Source: Alectoria sarmentosa (lineage: Eukaryota; Ascomycota; Lecanoromycetes; Lecanorales; Parmeliaceae). From it: DNA of 64,000 bases. The translations under genes were made by a program, and so were the position numbers. This document shows, piece by piece, positions 12,826 through 23,925 of the stretch (positions within the stretch are counted from its first letter, which is position 1; every line of letters begins with the position of its first letter). The stretch spans positions 52,792 to 116,791 of the forward strand of contig WOGZ01000084.1 in assembly GCA_009733775.1 (NCBI GenBank), in the 5' to 3' direction. The notes below the pieces were generated by a model, which worked only from the letters and a program-made list of their open reading frames with translations, ran no database searches and was not told the origin of the DNA.

Positions 12826-15352
12826 ATGGAATCGCCTAAGAAGGAAGGAACGACTCCAACCGAAGAATCCATCATAAATCGGGCTGTGACCCCACCCATT
12901 CCTACCAAAGAGAGAAACCTGTGGCTCCAGACCCCAAGAGCGCGAAGATATTACGGCACCGCTACTTCTCGAGTATGAGAGGTATGGGGATGCTGTGTAA
13001 GTAATTGACCCTAGATTACCTCTAAACTACTGACCGATATAGCTAGATCACCACTAAAGCTTTGAGCGTCGAGAGGGTCTTCAGCAGTCGAAGAAGTTCC
13101 TCTGCTTATTGATCTCCAACCACAACGCTCGCGCGGTGCATCAAGTAAGAGACCTCCGACTCCGGCGGATACGAAAGAAGAACTTGCAGAAGCTCGATTC
13201 GCAACGCTAAGGCTCTTACGAACTTGGTTTCCCCAAGCAGACCCAGAACACGAACGGGCACAAATATTGAGAATTTGGCGTTCGAAAAGAGTTGTTGTTG
13301 TGCAAACTTGCTCGGTGACCTCGGTGGTGATCTTCCTAATTAGCCTTTCGTGCACAGTTATGTTCAAGGCGAAATGGGGATCTAGTAGTGATGTCAATAC
13401 TCTATATCGAGGTGATTGCTCCAAGACGGAGAAGATTAGTACGAGTTTTCACGTGGTTATCAATGTCCTCGGCACCCTTTTACTCGGCGCCTCAAACTCG
13501 TGTACGCAGCTCCTGTCGGCATCTACACGGTCGCAAATCGACAAAGCACACCATAAATTCATCTGGCTGGATATGGGAGTGCCGAGCCTTCGAAACCTTA
13601 GATACATGGGTCGGGAGAGATTGGTTGTTTGTGCTATTCTAGGAATATCCTCCATCCCTCTTCACTTCCTGTGAGTGAGGAAGAAGAAATCCATGATCTG
13701 AACACAGTGCTCATCGCCGGCGTGTTTAGATACAACTCAGCGGTTTTCACAACCTTGGCCAGCAACAGCTTTGACTGGGTAGTCGTGACACCAGATTACT
13801 TGAACAATGCTCCTTGGGATCTTAGTGCAACGAACACAACACTACAAGAAAGAGGCCTTGAGGAAGTCATGGGTCTCGTCGCCGACAGGGGTTTGCCAGT
13901 AATGCAGCCATTGGCGGCCTCAATCAATCAGGCTCCCTGGCCAACTGCTGGAGATACCATGAAAATGCAAAACGCTGTGCACAATGACATAAACTTCACG
14001 AGATTAAACCCTCTCGATTGTTTAGAAGAATACTCGCCTCCGTTTGGAGATCGTTCAGACATAATACTGGTCGCTTTGGGGACCAACGATACTGATAGCG
14101 CCAACAACTCAGTGCTAGCTTGTGGGACATAGGGCACTGTTGATAAAGGTGTTCACAAAGGTACACATCCTGGCGAGTGGATGTGCAGACAGTCGAACAT
14201 GTTCAGCTGCAAGAAACTTGCAGCGCACGGATACGAGAGCGAAGACCAGGAGCTGTCGGCCATCGCCCACTGGAACGTTGTAGGCTACGATATAGATTAT
14301 TGCCAGGTCTCGTATGTTCCGACGGGTAATCGCTGTGGTGTGGTATATTCCTTTCAAATCATGATTGGTAAGTAAGCAGCCTTTTAAACGTAAGAGTACG
14401 AGGGTTTCTGACTAGAATCCAGTAGTTTGCCGCGTCAATTTCTGCAAGTGTTTATCCATGATCTATACCGCTTTCCGCTACTCCAAGCATTCCGACCGAC
14501 CCCTTTCGATCCTTGGAGATGCGTTGGCATCGTTCTTGAAAAGACCGGATGTCCACACCCAAGGTATGGGTATCATATCGAACAGAGATATTCGGGCAGA
14601 TTGCAGTGTCGCGTGGAAACGGCCCGCGCCCAGGGAGTGGCGCCCTGCAAGACAGCGTTGGGCCTCGGGGGCAAGCCGGCGAAGATGGTACTCCGGCCTG
14701 ATCGTGTGGGTGGCATTGACTGCGGAACAGTCATCTATACTGAACAAGCTCCGCAGAAGCGCCCTGATCTTCTCGGTGTGCGCTGTCTACCTGCACTTAG
14801 GTATCCGCACGCTCCAAATGGAAGGAGCCCCGACAGGATTGAAGTCGCTATTTCGTCTAGGTTTAGGCACTGTTGACTTTAACACTCTAGTCCATTTCCT
14901 TCCGTATTACCCAGTCGGTGCTGCCCAATCTCTTACATTCTATGGCACAATGCTGAAGCAAACCAGGGAAATCCTGCCCTCTACACCAACATTTTCTTCG
15001 CAAATTTTTGGCAAATGATCATCTCCCTCCTTTATATTACCTCTAACACGCTCTGCAGCTGTTTTCTCTTTAGTGAGGAATGGGCGGGCTACCACAAGAC
15101 TCGCAAGACTCTGCGCGTGTCATTCCCAGAGGGTATCCAACGCTCATCTTGTTTCATATCCATGCCGCCAGCAACATCACCGCTGCGGGATACAGCCCGC
15201 TTGGCATCATGATGTGTACGTTATACTGAAGCATCTCGGTGTTTTTTCTGCGAATCAACAACAATGACAATGTTTCTAACTTCCTCCCCCCCAGCTCTCG
15301 TCATCAAATTAACCCTCGTCTATGCGGATGGAGAGTCAGTTATGAGGGGCTT
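12826..15352 (+). pseudogene. DUF6536-family multi-pass membrane protein, disrupted
   Basis: Large fungal membrane protein family of unknown role. Family-like blocks appear in order: HVVINVLGTLLLGASN and a WLDMGVPSLRNLRYMGRERL-type segment (13440-13630), HFLYNSAVF across an intron at 13671-13729, NFTRLNPLDCLEEY (about 14000), WNVVGYDIDYC (about 14270-14305), ILGDALASFL after an intron at 14368-14422, and FFANFWQMIISLLY after a likely intron at 14914-14966. An in-frame TAG at 14130-14132 interrupts the protein, and no intron of normal size removes it. Near 15140-15190 the frame shifts to reach NITAAGYSPLGIMM, and about 30 expected residues plus the usual C-terminal tail are missing. I could not join the N-terminal frame beginning MESPKKEG at 12826 to the rest. 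I read this as a decaying gene. Sequencing error in one place would not explain every lesion. Confidence 0.7.
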
Positions 15353-16419
15353 TTGAATGGTATTCGAAGGAAGCAAGCTAGGAAGGAAGGGGTTTATTTT
15401 TGTCAATGCTGGCAGCCTGCATGCATGGGTTGTTGGTAATGATTTTATAGATAGATAGACGGGTGGCATGAGGTGATGGGGTAGGGATAATGGCTGCGTG
15501 GTTGGTTGGTGAGTGATACACTTTTCTTGCAGAGAGAGAGAGAGAGAGAGAAAAAAAAAGAAAAACAAAGGGGGGGGGGCGCCCAGTCAGTATTCCATAA
15601 TGAAAAAGAAAAGAGCAAAATGTCCTATCTTGGCTAAGTATCAAAGCCGTCAAACGCTTCCTGAGAATTGAATCCAGAAACCAAGCTAAAAAGACAAAAC
15701 AACAAGACAAGCATACACATAAACTCCCACAATGCTACCTAAGCAGCAGTCATGACTCGAGACACAAACTGAATTTTTTTCCCAAGCGGTGCAGATAGCC
15801 TCAGGTTGGGTCCTCGGAATTCGATTCGATTTCTGGCCAAGCGTCGAGGTTTCGAATTCCAAGAGAGACATTGACAGACGGGCGCCTGAGCAAGCGAGTT
15901 TCTTTTCGCACAAAGCAAGCGGATTGGATGCAATTGGAAGATCCCGGGGGAGGGGGGGAGGAGCTCAACAGTGCCCGCAGAGATGACTGGGTCGTGAATT
16001 AACGCAACACGTTAAACCACGGATGCTGGATCGAAGGCGTGTAGAGAGCCGTGTTGGTTACTACTGCGGAGGGAGAGAGTTTACAAATATGGATTCCATA
16101 TCTGCGTACAGGTGGATATTGACAGCCACCTAGGGCAAATCCTGCTTCCGTAAGCTGCTAGGACATCTCATGCTATCCATCATATGCACGTCAGAAATCA
16201 CTCCTCATCTTGAAGTGCTACAAGACCGTACGCCAGGAAACCACGGGTGAATCCCTGCTGCCATGGATCGTGGAGAAAATTGAACCAAACCGCTCATCTA
16301 CAACCCATTTATTCATAGCCCGTACCTACAATGCTTCATATCGATCCTTGTTACTTTCGTTCCATAGTTCCAGACCATAGGATGTCTCGACTCGGGCGAT
16401 GGTGCTATGCTCCAAACCA
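15353..16419. other. Intergenic with simple repeats
   Basis: No gene seen. It contains an (AG)n tract at 15531-15550 followed by an A-run, and a run of about ten G at 15570-15579. The 3' end of the minus-strand WW-domain gene lies at the right border. Confidence 0.5.
15531..15579. repeat. Compound simple repeat (AG)n / A-run / G-run
   Basis: Ten AG dinucleotides, then an adenine-rich run, then about ten consecutive G. It is a purine-only tract on the plus strand, likely length-variable. Confidence 0.9.
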
Positions 16420-18323
16420 TCAATTAAGCCTCCAAGGAACAGCATTTGGACCTCCATGCTGGCCCTGATATTGCTGCCCCTGTTGCTGTTGCTGTGGCTG
16501 CCCTTGTCCTGCCGGCGGCCTTCCTTGTCCTTGGCCAAGCTGAGTAGCACCCTGTAAATACCCTCCATGCGAAGGATCATGATAGCCCTGTCCATAGGCT
16601 TGGCCACCACCGCCGCCATGTGCACCTGGATAGCCTTGTCCTTGACCTTGGCCTTGGCCAGAGTACTCATCTTTAAGTGGAGGCTGAGGTGGGTAGGCGT
16701 TTTGGCCTGAATAGCCCAAGGTAGAAGACGGGCGGGGAGGGTACTGGGTAGGTGTTTGACTTTGCTGGCTTGGGTGAGAACCCATCGGGGGAGCGGGTGC
16801 GTAGGCATTGTAGGCACTTGGTGGTTGGGGAGTGTAAGCTGGGGTATTTTGCGGGGGTGGTGGATAGCTAGTTTGCGAGGGGGTACCATAGGTGGATTGG
16901 AGGGGCTGTTGTGGCGCGTATTGATTGTAGGGTGGAGGTTGAGCTTGTGGTTGGTATGGGGAATTCTGCTGGCCGTAGGCTAGCGTGGGACCGTGGGAGC
17001 CGGCGTAAGAGCTCGAAGGAAGACCAGAGAAAGACTGATTTGGTTGACCGTAATTGCTTTGAGAGGAAGTGTACTGCCCAGCAGCTGGACCAGAGGATGA
17101 TGTGTCTTGTGGGCCGTAGCTATCCTGCGACGGCTTGTGATGGCCATGGTGACCGTGATGATGACCGTGTTGTTCGCTTGGAAGGCCAGGAAATGACTGA
17201 TTCTGCTGTTGACCGTAAGTATTTTGCGAAGCTTGAGTCTGCTGTCCATATGATGGTGCGCCGGAGCCGTACTGGCTACCCTGACCATAATGTGAAGAGC
17301 CACCGTAACCTTGAGCACTACCGCTATTCAAGCGTCCAGGCGCTGCCTGTGGCGCCTGCATATGCTGCACACTAGCAGAGCCTTGTTGTCCAGAGGATAT
17401 GTATGACGCTGGTGGAGCTTGGGAGGAGTAACCACCACTGCTATTCAAGCCCGCTTGCTGTTGTTGTTGTTCCTGTTGCTGATGTTGTACATTCGCAGAT
17501 CCATGCTGGCCTGGCGCCTGATATGATGCCGGTGGAGCTTGCGCTGAGTAGCCACCGCTGCTTGAGCTTTGCCCACCTGAAGAGTATCCATAAGTGTTGT
17601 TCTGACTCTGCAATATCAATTAGCACGTAGCAATATAAGCAAGAATTCGCAAGATCTACGGAAGAACCATGGTGGCCTCCAAGAAAGCTCATGAATCCGC
17701 CACCGGATGAGTTACTCGACGGCTGTTGTTGTTGCTGCTGCTGCTGCGGCTTTCCGCCACCATCGAGAAAGCTGCCCACCAGCTGTCCCGCAATGCCTCC
17801 AATGCCTCCAGAGCCGCTACCTGAATGTGAGGTCTGAGCACCATGCTGGCCACCCAGTAAAGAGCTCGCAAGTCCAACAAGAGGCGACTGATTCTGCGGC
17901 TTATGTTTTCCTCCAGTGATCGCGTTCATCGCCAGATCCTAATCATCGATGCGTCAACCTTCGTCTCCCGGTACAAGTAGTATCCACATACCCCTAGAAG
18001 GCTCCGATCCTTTTCCTCATCCTCTGCTATCCCCTCCATTTTCACCGCGGGAGGCTGTTGGAATGGATCTGTGTACTGCTGGGGAGTAGGGTCGGGGGTG
18101 GGCACTGAAAGCGCTGGCTGTGTCGGCACATCCCATTGTGAGTGGCCCGTTGCTCGCTGCACATAGTAGTATTTTCTCGATTGACCTTCCCACTGTGCGA
18201 GCCTATAGACCGTCAGTTGCGACTATCGGTGACGGCGGCGACGGAGATATACCAGCCTTCGGGAAGAGCTGGCGGGCCCCTGTCGGGCCCTTCCTGGTTT
18301 GTAGGCGTTGGTGGGCGCGTCAT
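16420..18323 (-). CDS. WW-domain protein with prion-like Q/G/Y/P-rich tail
   Basis: Four exons on the minus strand (18323-18253, 18202-17992, 17938-17660, 17607-16420) join in frame to about 582 residues, with ATG at 18323. The first intron splits the WW domain: exon 1 ends at PALPEGW and exon 2 continues LAQWEGQSRKYYYVQRATGH before SQWDVP. Both signature tryptophans, the aromatic block and the final proline are present. WW domains bind proline-rich (PPxY-like) ligands. A glycine-rich segment follows, with GSGSGGIGGIAGQLVGSFLDGG and FLGGHHG. The last 400 residues are dominated by Q, G, Y, S and P with recurrent GYSSQAPPASY-like units. Composition suggests a disordered, prion-like or condensate-forming protein. 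It has the same overall plan as the Wwm1-like gene at 34134-35201 but is much longer. Function is inferred from the domain only. Confidence 0.85.
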
Positions 18324-19112
18324 GCCGATCAATGTGCTATGATGGGGAGTAATTATCAATACACGAGAGAGTGTGTAAATGAGATTCGTAATTGAAAATG
18401 GTGGTTTGTGGCTGAGTAGTTAAGCCCGAGGGCCCTGAGGAGATGGCCTAGCGCCCTATCGGAGACGGTCGGATATTCGCAAGCAGCCCCTGTGAAACCC
18501 TGAGATGGGGAGTAAAAACGGTCAAGCGCGGCCCGGAGGCCCCTAGAGCGATATGGAAGTCTTGGTAGAATTTAGATATCAATCTAGGGCAATGATAGGT
18601 CACGTTGATTGCTATTCAACTCCATACCCATCGTACAATTCTTGTAAAGGTACATTTTCGCTGGTATAAGCAGATTGATTTCACTCTCTGAGGTCTGAAA
18701 AATTGTGCTTAGAAACAGATTTTCATTCCAGGTTCTCCTTTAGCCCTCTCAATAGATTTAGGGCTAGGGCTATGCGAGCGCCATCTATATGCTAATAGGC
18801 TTGCCGACGTGTTTTTAGAATATACGCAAAGAAAGTCATGCAGGTGGGCAGAGACCAGACTATATACTCGATAAGTTTTGTTCGCTTACTAGAGAAAGTC
18901 CCTCCGAAGTATCCGTCTTTGGCTTGTATACCATAGAAATTCGGATGCCCTCTGGGGCCACATTTCCACCTTCCAGGCGCCCTGTTTCTCATATTGACGC
19001 CAAGTGGGCGAAATACTCCGTAGGGCTTACAGCCATTAGCCACCGAGCTAACAGCCATAAGTCACTAGAACCAACGACTTCACACAGAAACGGCCTCGAA
19101 TGATCCTCTGCA
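18324..19112. other. Intergenic, no gene seen
   Basis: Lies between two minus-strand genes. It contains the promoter of the WW-domain gene at its left end and the 3' flank of the secreted-protein gene at its right end. No other coding signal. Confidence 0.4.
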
Positions 19113-19850
19113 CTAATTGCCTGTCGAGCCAGCAAGCTCCGCGACATCGCCGCAACCAGCCGAGATATCTCCCAAGATAGTTGTGAATGTAGCGGAAAAC
19201 GGCCCTATAGCTCCTTGGATCAAACCAATGAAGTCCTGGCAATTGAACGGAGTTGTCGATCCAGCGAAAGTCGCCGTGAAGTCCATGAACCCAAGGATCG
19301 CGTTGTTCTCAGATGGATCTACAATCTGGACACCGTATTTGCTTGCAGCGCTGCATACGTTGATGGAATGGGTCTGACAGTCGGATCCTGAGGGTCCCAC
19401 TACACGTTTTGATTTGCTGGTGCAGCCCTGTGTGTAAGACACTGGCCCACAGTTCTTGCCAGTTGCGGACTGGACCATGGCTGCAACCATGAGCTGGATC
19501 ATGGCATTACTCATGGCGGTACCGGTGTAGTGAGAGTCCACGATTGCGATATTGAGCGTGCCGGTTTGGACGCCCTCATTGCCACCGAGCGAGTAGTCGA
19601 TGTTTGGGATGCTGGCGCTTGAGCCGCTACACCCAAAATCGCCACAGAGCGGAGTAAGAGCGTTGAGGAGGCCGGTTTTGAGTGTATCGCCGGAGATGTC
19701 ACCAATTAGTATTTGGCTCGTTGTGCTGTTGCCTACTGTGATGCTGGTTTGACTTGTAGCAGAGCGCTTGACTGCCATATTTTGACCGGGAAATACTGGG
19801 GTTGCGCTACCGACTGCGGCAAATAGGCCAATAGTGAGGAGAGACCACAT
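19113..19850 (-). CDS. Secreted cysteine-containing protein, unknown function
   Basis: Single-exon gene of 245 residues if translation starts at the ATG at 19850. The frame stays open upstream for 32 more codons, but this start puts a classical signal peptide (MWSLLTIGLFAAVGSATP) at the terminus, which is why I chose it. The mature part is rich in S, T, G and A, with paired-looking cysteines (LCGDFGCSG, NCGP, GCTS, DCQTH, NCQDF, GCGD). That fits a disulfide-stabilised extracellular or cell-wall protein. A TATA-like TATATAAAG element lies about 240 bases upstream on the minus strand, near 20090. I do not recognise the family. It could be a wall protein or a candidate effector. Confidence 0.7.
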   Translation of the reverse strand: MWSLLTIGLFAAVGSATPVFPGQNMAVKRSATSQTSITVGNSTTSQILIGDISGDTLKTGLLNALTPLCGDFGCSGSSASIPNIDYSLGGNEGVQTGTLNIAIVDSHYTGTAMSNAMIQLMVAAMVQSATGKNCGPVSYTQGCTSKSKRVVGPSGSDCQTHSINVCSAASKYGVQIVDPSENNAILGFMDFTATFAGSTTPFNCQDFIGLIQGAIGPFSATFTTILGDISAGCGDVAELAGSTGN

Positions 19851-22416
19851 TTCTGATTGGAGAGACGGGTAATCCGGCGCGCGGAGGTAAAGTGAGACTC
19901 GAAGGCTGGATGATACCCTTTTCTCGGTGAATGTACCTCGATGCAAGCGTTCGGTTCAGCGGTGTTTTGTAAGAGATTGAGATGCTAATCTGAGTATGAG
20001 GAAGGCCAACTTTGTTGCGTAAGTATGACTATTAGGAGATAATCGTGGGTTAATAAGGACTGAGTGTTCTCAAAATGAGAAGGTGACTTTATATAGATAT
20101 TTGCCTTCATTGCGTCTCGTGGTAATGACAAAGGTTACCGCACCCCATAATTATCATATCGGTTTCAAGACCTCGAGTCAGGCCATTGAGCACAGAAGAC
20201 TCCACTGAAGGTAGCAACGGCCATTGGGTGTCTAATGATCGCTGACGTGAGAACCGGGGCTGAGTCGAGAATGGAGGGCTGTGAGGCAGAGAACCCTTGA
20301 ACAAATGTCGTCCCTCGCACACGATTGTAACAAAGTCTGCTTTACTATATGGTTTCATGGCAGCTGCCGAGACAGGGACTGAGATTTCCGTATCCTCTCA
20401 AGATAGTCGGTGTCTCAAAGGCCGAGATTGATATAGATAGCATAAGTGGCGTTGTATTCAGCTCCGGTCTCAGGACAACCCTCTAGACCTCTAGACACAG
20501 ATGGTAACCATTCCTTTTTCTGAGATTAGAAGTATTGTCGCGCCTTGATGAAGCCGATAGTCAAGTGGTCTGGATGTTATAAAAACCGCATGGTGCCTGG
20601 GTGTAATAAGCAAAGATTGCCTCAGCCCTCACGCTAGGCGTAGATGAAAGACCGCAGGCCTTGCGGAAAATCATCCCGTCTCTATGTTAGCCATAGGTGC
20701 AAGTCGAGCCTCAATCGATGATGATTGGCAGCTGTGGAAATCTCCATATGCATGCACCCCACGTCTTCACACCCTCTTGCGCTTCCCGCCAAAGGCCTGT
20801 GGCAACAATCTCGCAACAATTAACTCATTCGGAGCATGTGCCTATTCATAACCGGGCCACTGGTAACGGAGATTAAACAAGGTTTACGATCTATTCCAAG
20901 AGCCTGATATTGTTGTTTCAGCCCTCATATCATGTCTTTTGGGGTCCTTGAGTCTAGGATTCGACGACATATTGAGATTGAAGGATATGAAAGATGCTAT
21001 TGATCGTATAGGTCGGAGGTATCCCTGTAAGGCTAATGATTTGCTCGTATACTTGAACGCTGTCTACTCTCGCAGCAGCTTCAGTCGCGCTGTGAATAGT
21101 GTTGTAGCGTACTAATGTGCTCACCTGGTAGCTACCTAGATACAAACTTTGGGGAAAGATATGACGAGACTGAGCTGCTAGCGAATTGAGAACCTGAAAC
21201 AGAATCTTTCTAGATCGTGATGACGGGAGATGAGGATGACATGCTAGATTGGTAGACAGATTCCCTTAGACGCGTGTGTATTCAGGAACTATGGAATTGG
21301 GGAGAATCCACAATGAACGAGGTCCTGAGTGTGGTTGGGAAAAGCTGTGCTTTGACACCGTTATGAGTTTCAGACACAGCCGAGCTCCCGAAAGCAATTA
21401 CGGTACAGGAGTAATCGTAGCAGAAAACTGTGGCGCAGAGTCCGTAGAAGTGACCACGTGACTAGATCTAAGAGATCTGATAAGATAAGCCTAGCGTGGC
21501 CTTGGCATCACACATAGAGGTATTTCGCTCTGCAGGCACATACATAGAATATCACCACATCAAATCTATGAGTCACTCATATTGAGTCCGTGACAGTGAG
21601 TGCGTAAAGCGATTGTGACCGATCTGACTTCTGCCTCTTACCCACGTTTCTTATAGACTAGTCGGGCTCAGCTCTAAGGACCTGTGACATGGCCTGGAAA
21701 TGGATCTTGGTGGAGAGACCAAAAATTATGTAGGAGGATCATGAGTAGAGAACTTGGTATAATACAGTAGGGCCGAGACTATGGCGGTGCTGATTGCCGC
21801 TCCACCACGAGAAAAAAGTTGTCCTTAATGAATCCTGGTGCCAATGACAGTTCTGTGAAAGGCTTTTGTACATCTGACATTCCGTCCCCAACTTGAGCCG
21901 ATGGCTTTCTTCATGCGGAATAAGGCTTCTCTAAAGTGATGTCATGTCTGTAATCCTTTCTCATCATTCAGCAACCTTGCACTGAGACTTAAGCAGAGGC
22001 ATTCTGGATCCCAGCTAGATCTACGTCCATCACACTCAACTATACAACCTCTGTCACAGTGAAGCAAGGCCACGATTAATTCGATGTCTGGGATATCTGA
22101 GATCTCATCCATCTTGCATTAGACGTCTTCGCTGAAGGACCAGCCTCTCTTAGCCACGACGATGATCCTGGGCCATCAAATCAAGCAGGGTCCTCGGTTC
22201 CAGCATTTTCGGTCTCAGCAGTAGAGTCAACAGATCCCACCAGCCTGTCTGCAGATTCCTTTCACTTGACGAATCCAATGATTCGATTCAGCCTTCGACC
22301 CGTTTGAACTCAACTGTGCTGGCTTCGATCCTTGGGAGCTTCTAGCGTCTACCGAGACTGCCAAGAACCACTAGACCGCTGCTGCAACCAACATTATAAT
22401 CGGCCCAACCTTGTCG
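19851..22416. other. Intergenic 2.6 kb, no gene seen
   Basis: Base composition is ordinary, not AT-rich, but no frame longer than about 85 codons shows a motif or plausible splicing. A non-coding transcript or a decayed gene cannot be excluded. Confidence 0.4.
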
Positions 22417-23295
22417 TCACACCCTCCCCAAAAAGGCCAGACAGGCAACATAGGCCACAGTGTAGATACTGACTATCATGGCAACGCCGCTGACTCCCCT
22501 AGGCTCCCCTTTCACCCATACGAACGGGTTCTGAGCTTCTATGCCCGCTGCTGCTGCAGTGAGCGAAGATGACGTTGGCGCTGGAGTAGTGGAAGCCGGC
22601 ACAGGCTCTTGTGTCGTCGAAGCAATTGTAGCAGCGGCAATGGAGGAAGAAGAAATAGAAGAGCTGGTAGGAGCAGCCGCGTTCGTCGTCCCCTGCGGCG
22701 ACGTAGCGGTCGAAGCACAACTGGCGATAGCTGTGCCAGTGTGATGTATGCAACTGCTCGTCGTAGAGTTATTGCTGTCATCAGGGTCCGGGCTGTCACC
22801 ACTATCTGTATCGCCGCTGTCGTCATCCCCACCATCACCACTTTCTTTCGATTTGGGTTGTTCGGGAGAATCAGGTGGGTCGTCATCGTCGTCGTCGTCG
22901 TCGTCATTGTCATCATTTGGCTTTTGCCCTTCAGGCTCTGTGGGCTCTGTCGGCGCCTCTGGCTCTGTCGGTGCCTCGGGCTCTGTCGGCGCCTCGGGTT
23001 CGGTTGGCGTCTCGGGTTCGGTGGCGGGGGTTGGTGCTTTGACAACTGGTGGTGATCCAGCTTCTTGGGGAGCTCTGGGGACGAAGGCAGCAACGTGGTT
23101 GCGAGATCTCAGTGAAACATCATGTCTTCTATTGCTACCAAATCTATTTCCACTAATGGAAAGAGGCTCAATAGCTGCCGCATTAGACCGAGACAAGCGA
23201 CTATCCGCGGCGACGATGTCAATAGCAGAGCCACTGACGCCTACTGAGGACCCCAACAGTAGAATCACTGTCGTAAAGGAACGGATGATATACAT
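22417..23295 (-). CDS. Surface protein with EAPTEP repeats, Asp tract and C-terminal membrane segment
   Basis: Single exon, 292 residues, ATG at 23295. The N-terminus is a signal peptide (MYIIRSFTTVILLLGSSVGVSGS). The middle has about four tandem EAPTEP-type hexapeptides (DNA 22935-23010), then a run of aspartates (encoded near 22880-22910) and a D/S/G-rich acidic stretch. A Ser/Thr/Ala-rich stalk with CIHHTGTAIASCAS follows. The last 20 residues are hydrophobic (VAMIVSIYTVAYVACLAFLG), so the protein is either a type I membrane protein or GPI-anchored. It is probably O-glycosylated and placed at the wall. No enzymatic domain is seen and I do not recognise the family. Confidence 0.7.
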   Translation of the reverse strand: MYIIRSFTTVILLLGSSVGVSGSAIDIVAADSRLSRSNAAAIEPLSISGNRFGSNRRHDVSLRSRNHVAAFVPRAPQEAGSPPVVKAPTPATEPETPTEPEAPTEPEAPTEPEAPTEPTEPEGQKPNDDNDDDDDDDDDPPDSPEQPKSKESGDGGDDDSGDTDSGDSPDPDDSNNSTTSSCIHHTGTAIASCASTATSPQGTTNAAAPTSSSISSSSIAAATIASTTQEPVPASTTPAPTSSSLTAAAAGIEAQNPFVWVKGEPRGVSGVAMIVSIYTVAYVACLAFLGRV

Positions 23296-23917
23296 TTTCC
23301 ACAGACAAGGTTCTTTTTGATGGATTGGTAAGATTAGGAGATTACGAACCAGGATTGCTACCTCTGCTCAGCAAAGAGGTGCCATTAATGTTTGACGGTG
23401 AGCATTCGAGGCAGCCGTTTTATACTTGACCCCGAAGATTGCGGCTGAACTCATGGCAGACGCTAACAAAGGGGCCGAAAAAGCAGTGTCGAATAGCGTC
23501 AAGACCATATCTACCTAGCCGGGATCCTACAAAGAATGCCGAGATCTGCAGAATAGTCATATTGACTTATGCGCAACAGGTGGTTGTGGGGACGGGAATT
23601 TCGGCTGCTGCGAGTAGGGAGTAATTTGAAAAGATGTGACCATCGCATGTTGTTGTAACCCCGACATGTCGTTGTAACCTTCACCTGGCAGGCACTTGGA
23701 CAGTTCCACAACATGAGGATAGCATCCGCTGAAAACTCTGAAACGACGGCCTGCGTTTGCAGGATTTTCTTCTTCTCCCCGCGGAGCTTCGCCGCCTTGC
23801 CAAGGCTATTGCCAAGCCACACTGTCATTGTCCCCTCCCTGTTCGGGGAGAGCACGCTAGGAGGGGTTTAGATGTAGGGATTATCATTGGTCATATCAAG
23901 GATGCCGCAAATCTCTG
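23296..23917. other. Intergenic, no gene seen
   Basis: Promoter side of the EAPTEP-repeat gene. A short direct repeat (CATGTTGTTGTAACC / CATGTCGTTGTAACC) lies near 23646-23682. No coding region supported. Confidence 0.4.
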
Positions 23918-23925
23918 CGGCTCAA
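23918..23925 (+). repeat. 8-base target-site duplication, left copy
   Basis: CGGCTCAA directly abuts the left terminal repeat; the identical copy is at 25079-25086. Confidence 0.75.

Noticed and set aside
22541..23320. Plus-strand frames opposite the EAPTEP-repeat gene
   Set aside because: Low-complexity antisense frames without motifs; the minus-strand frame has a signal peptide and membrane segment.
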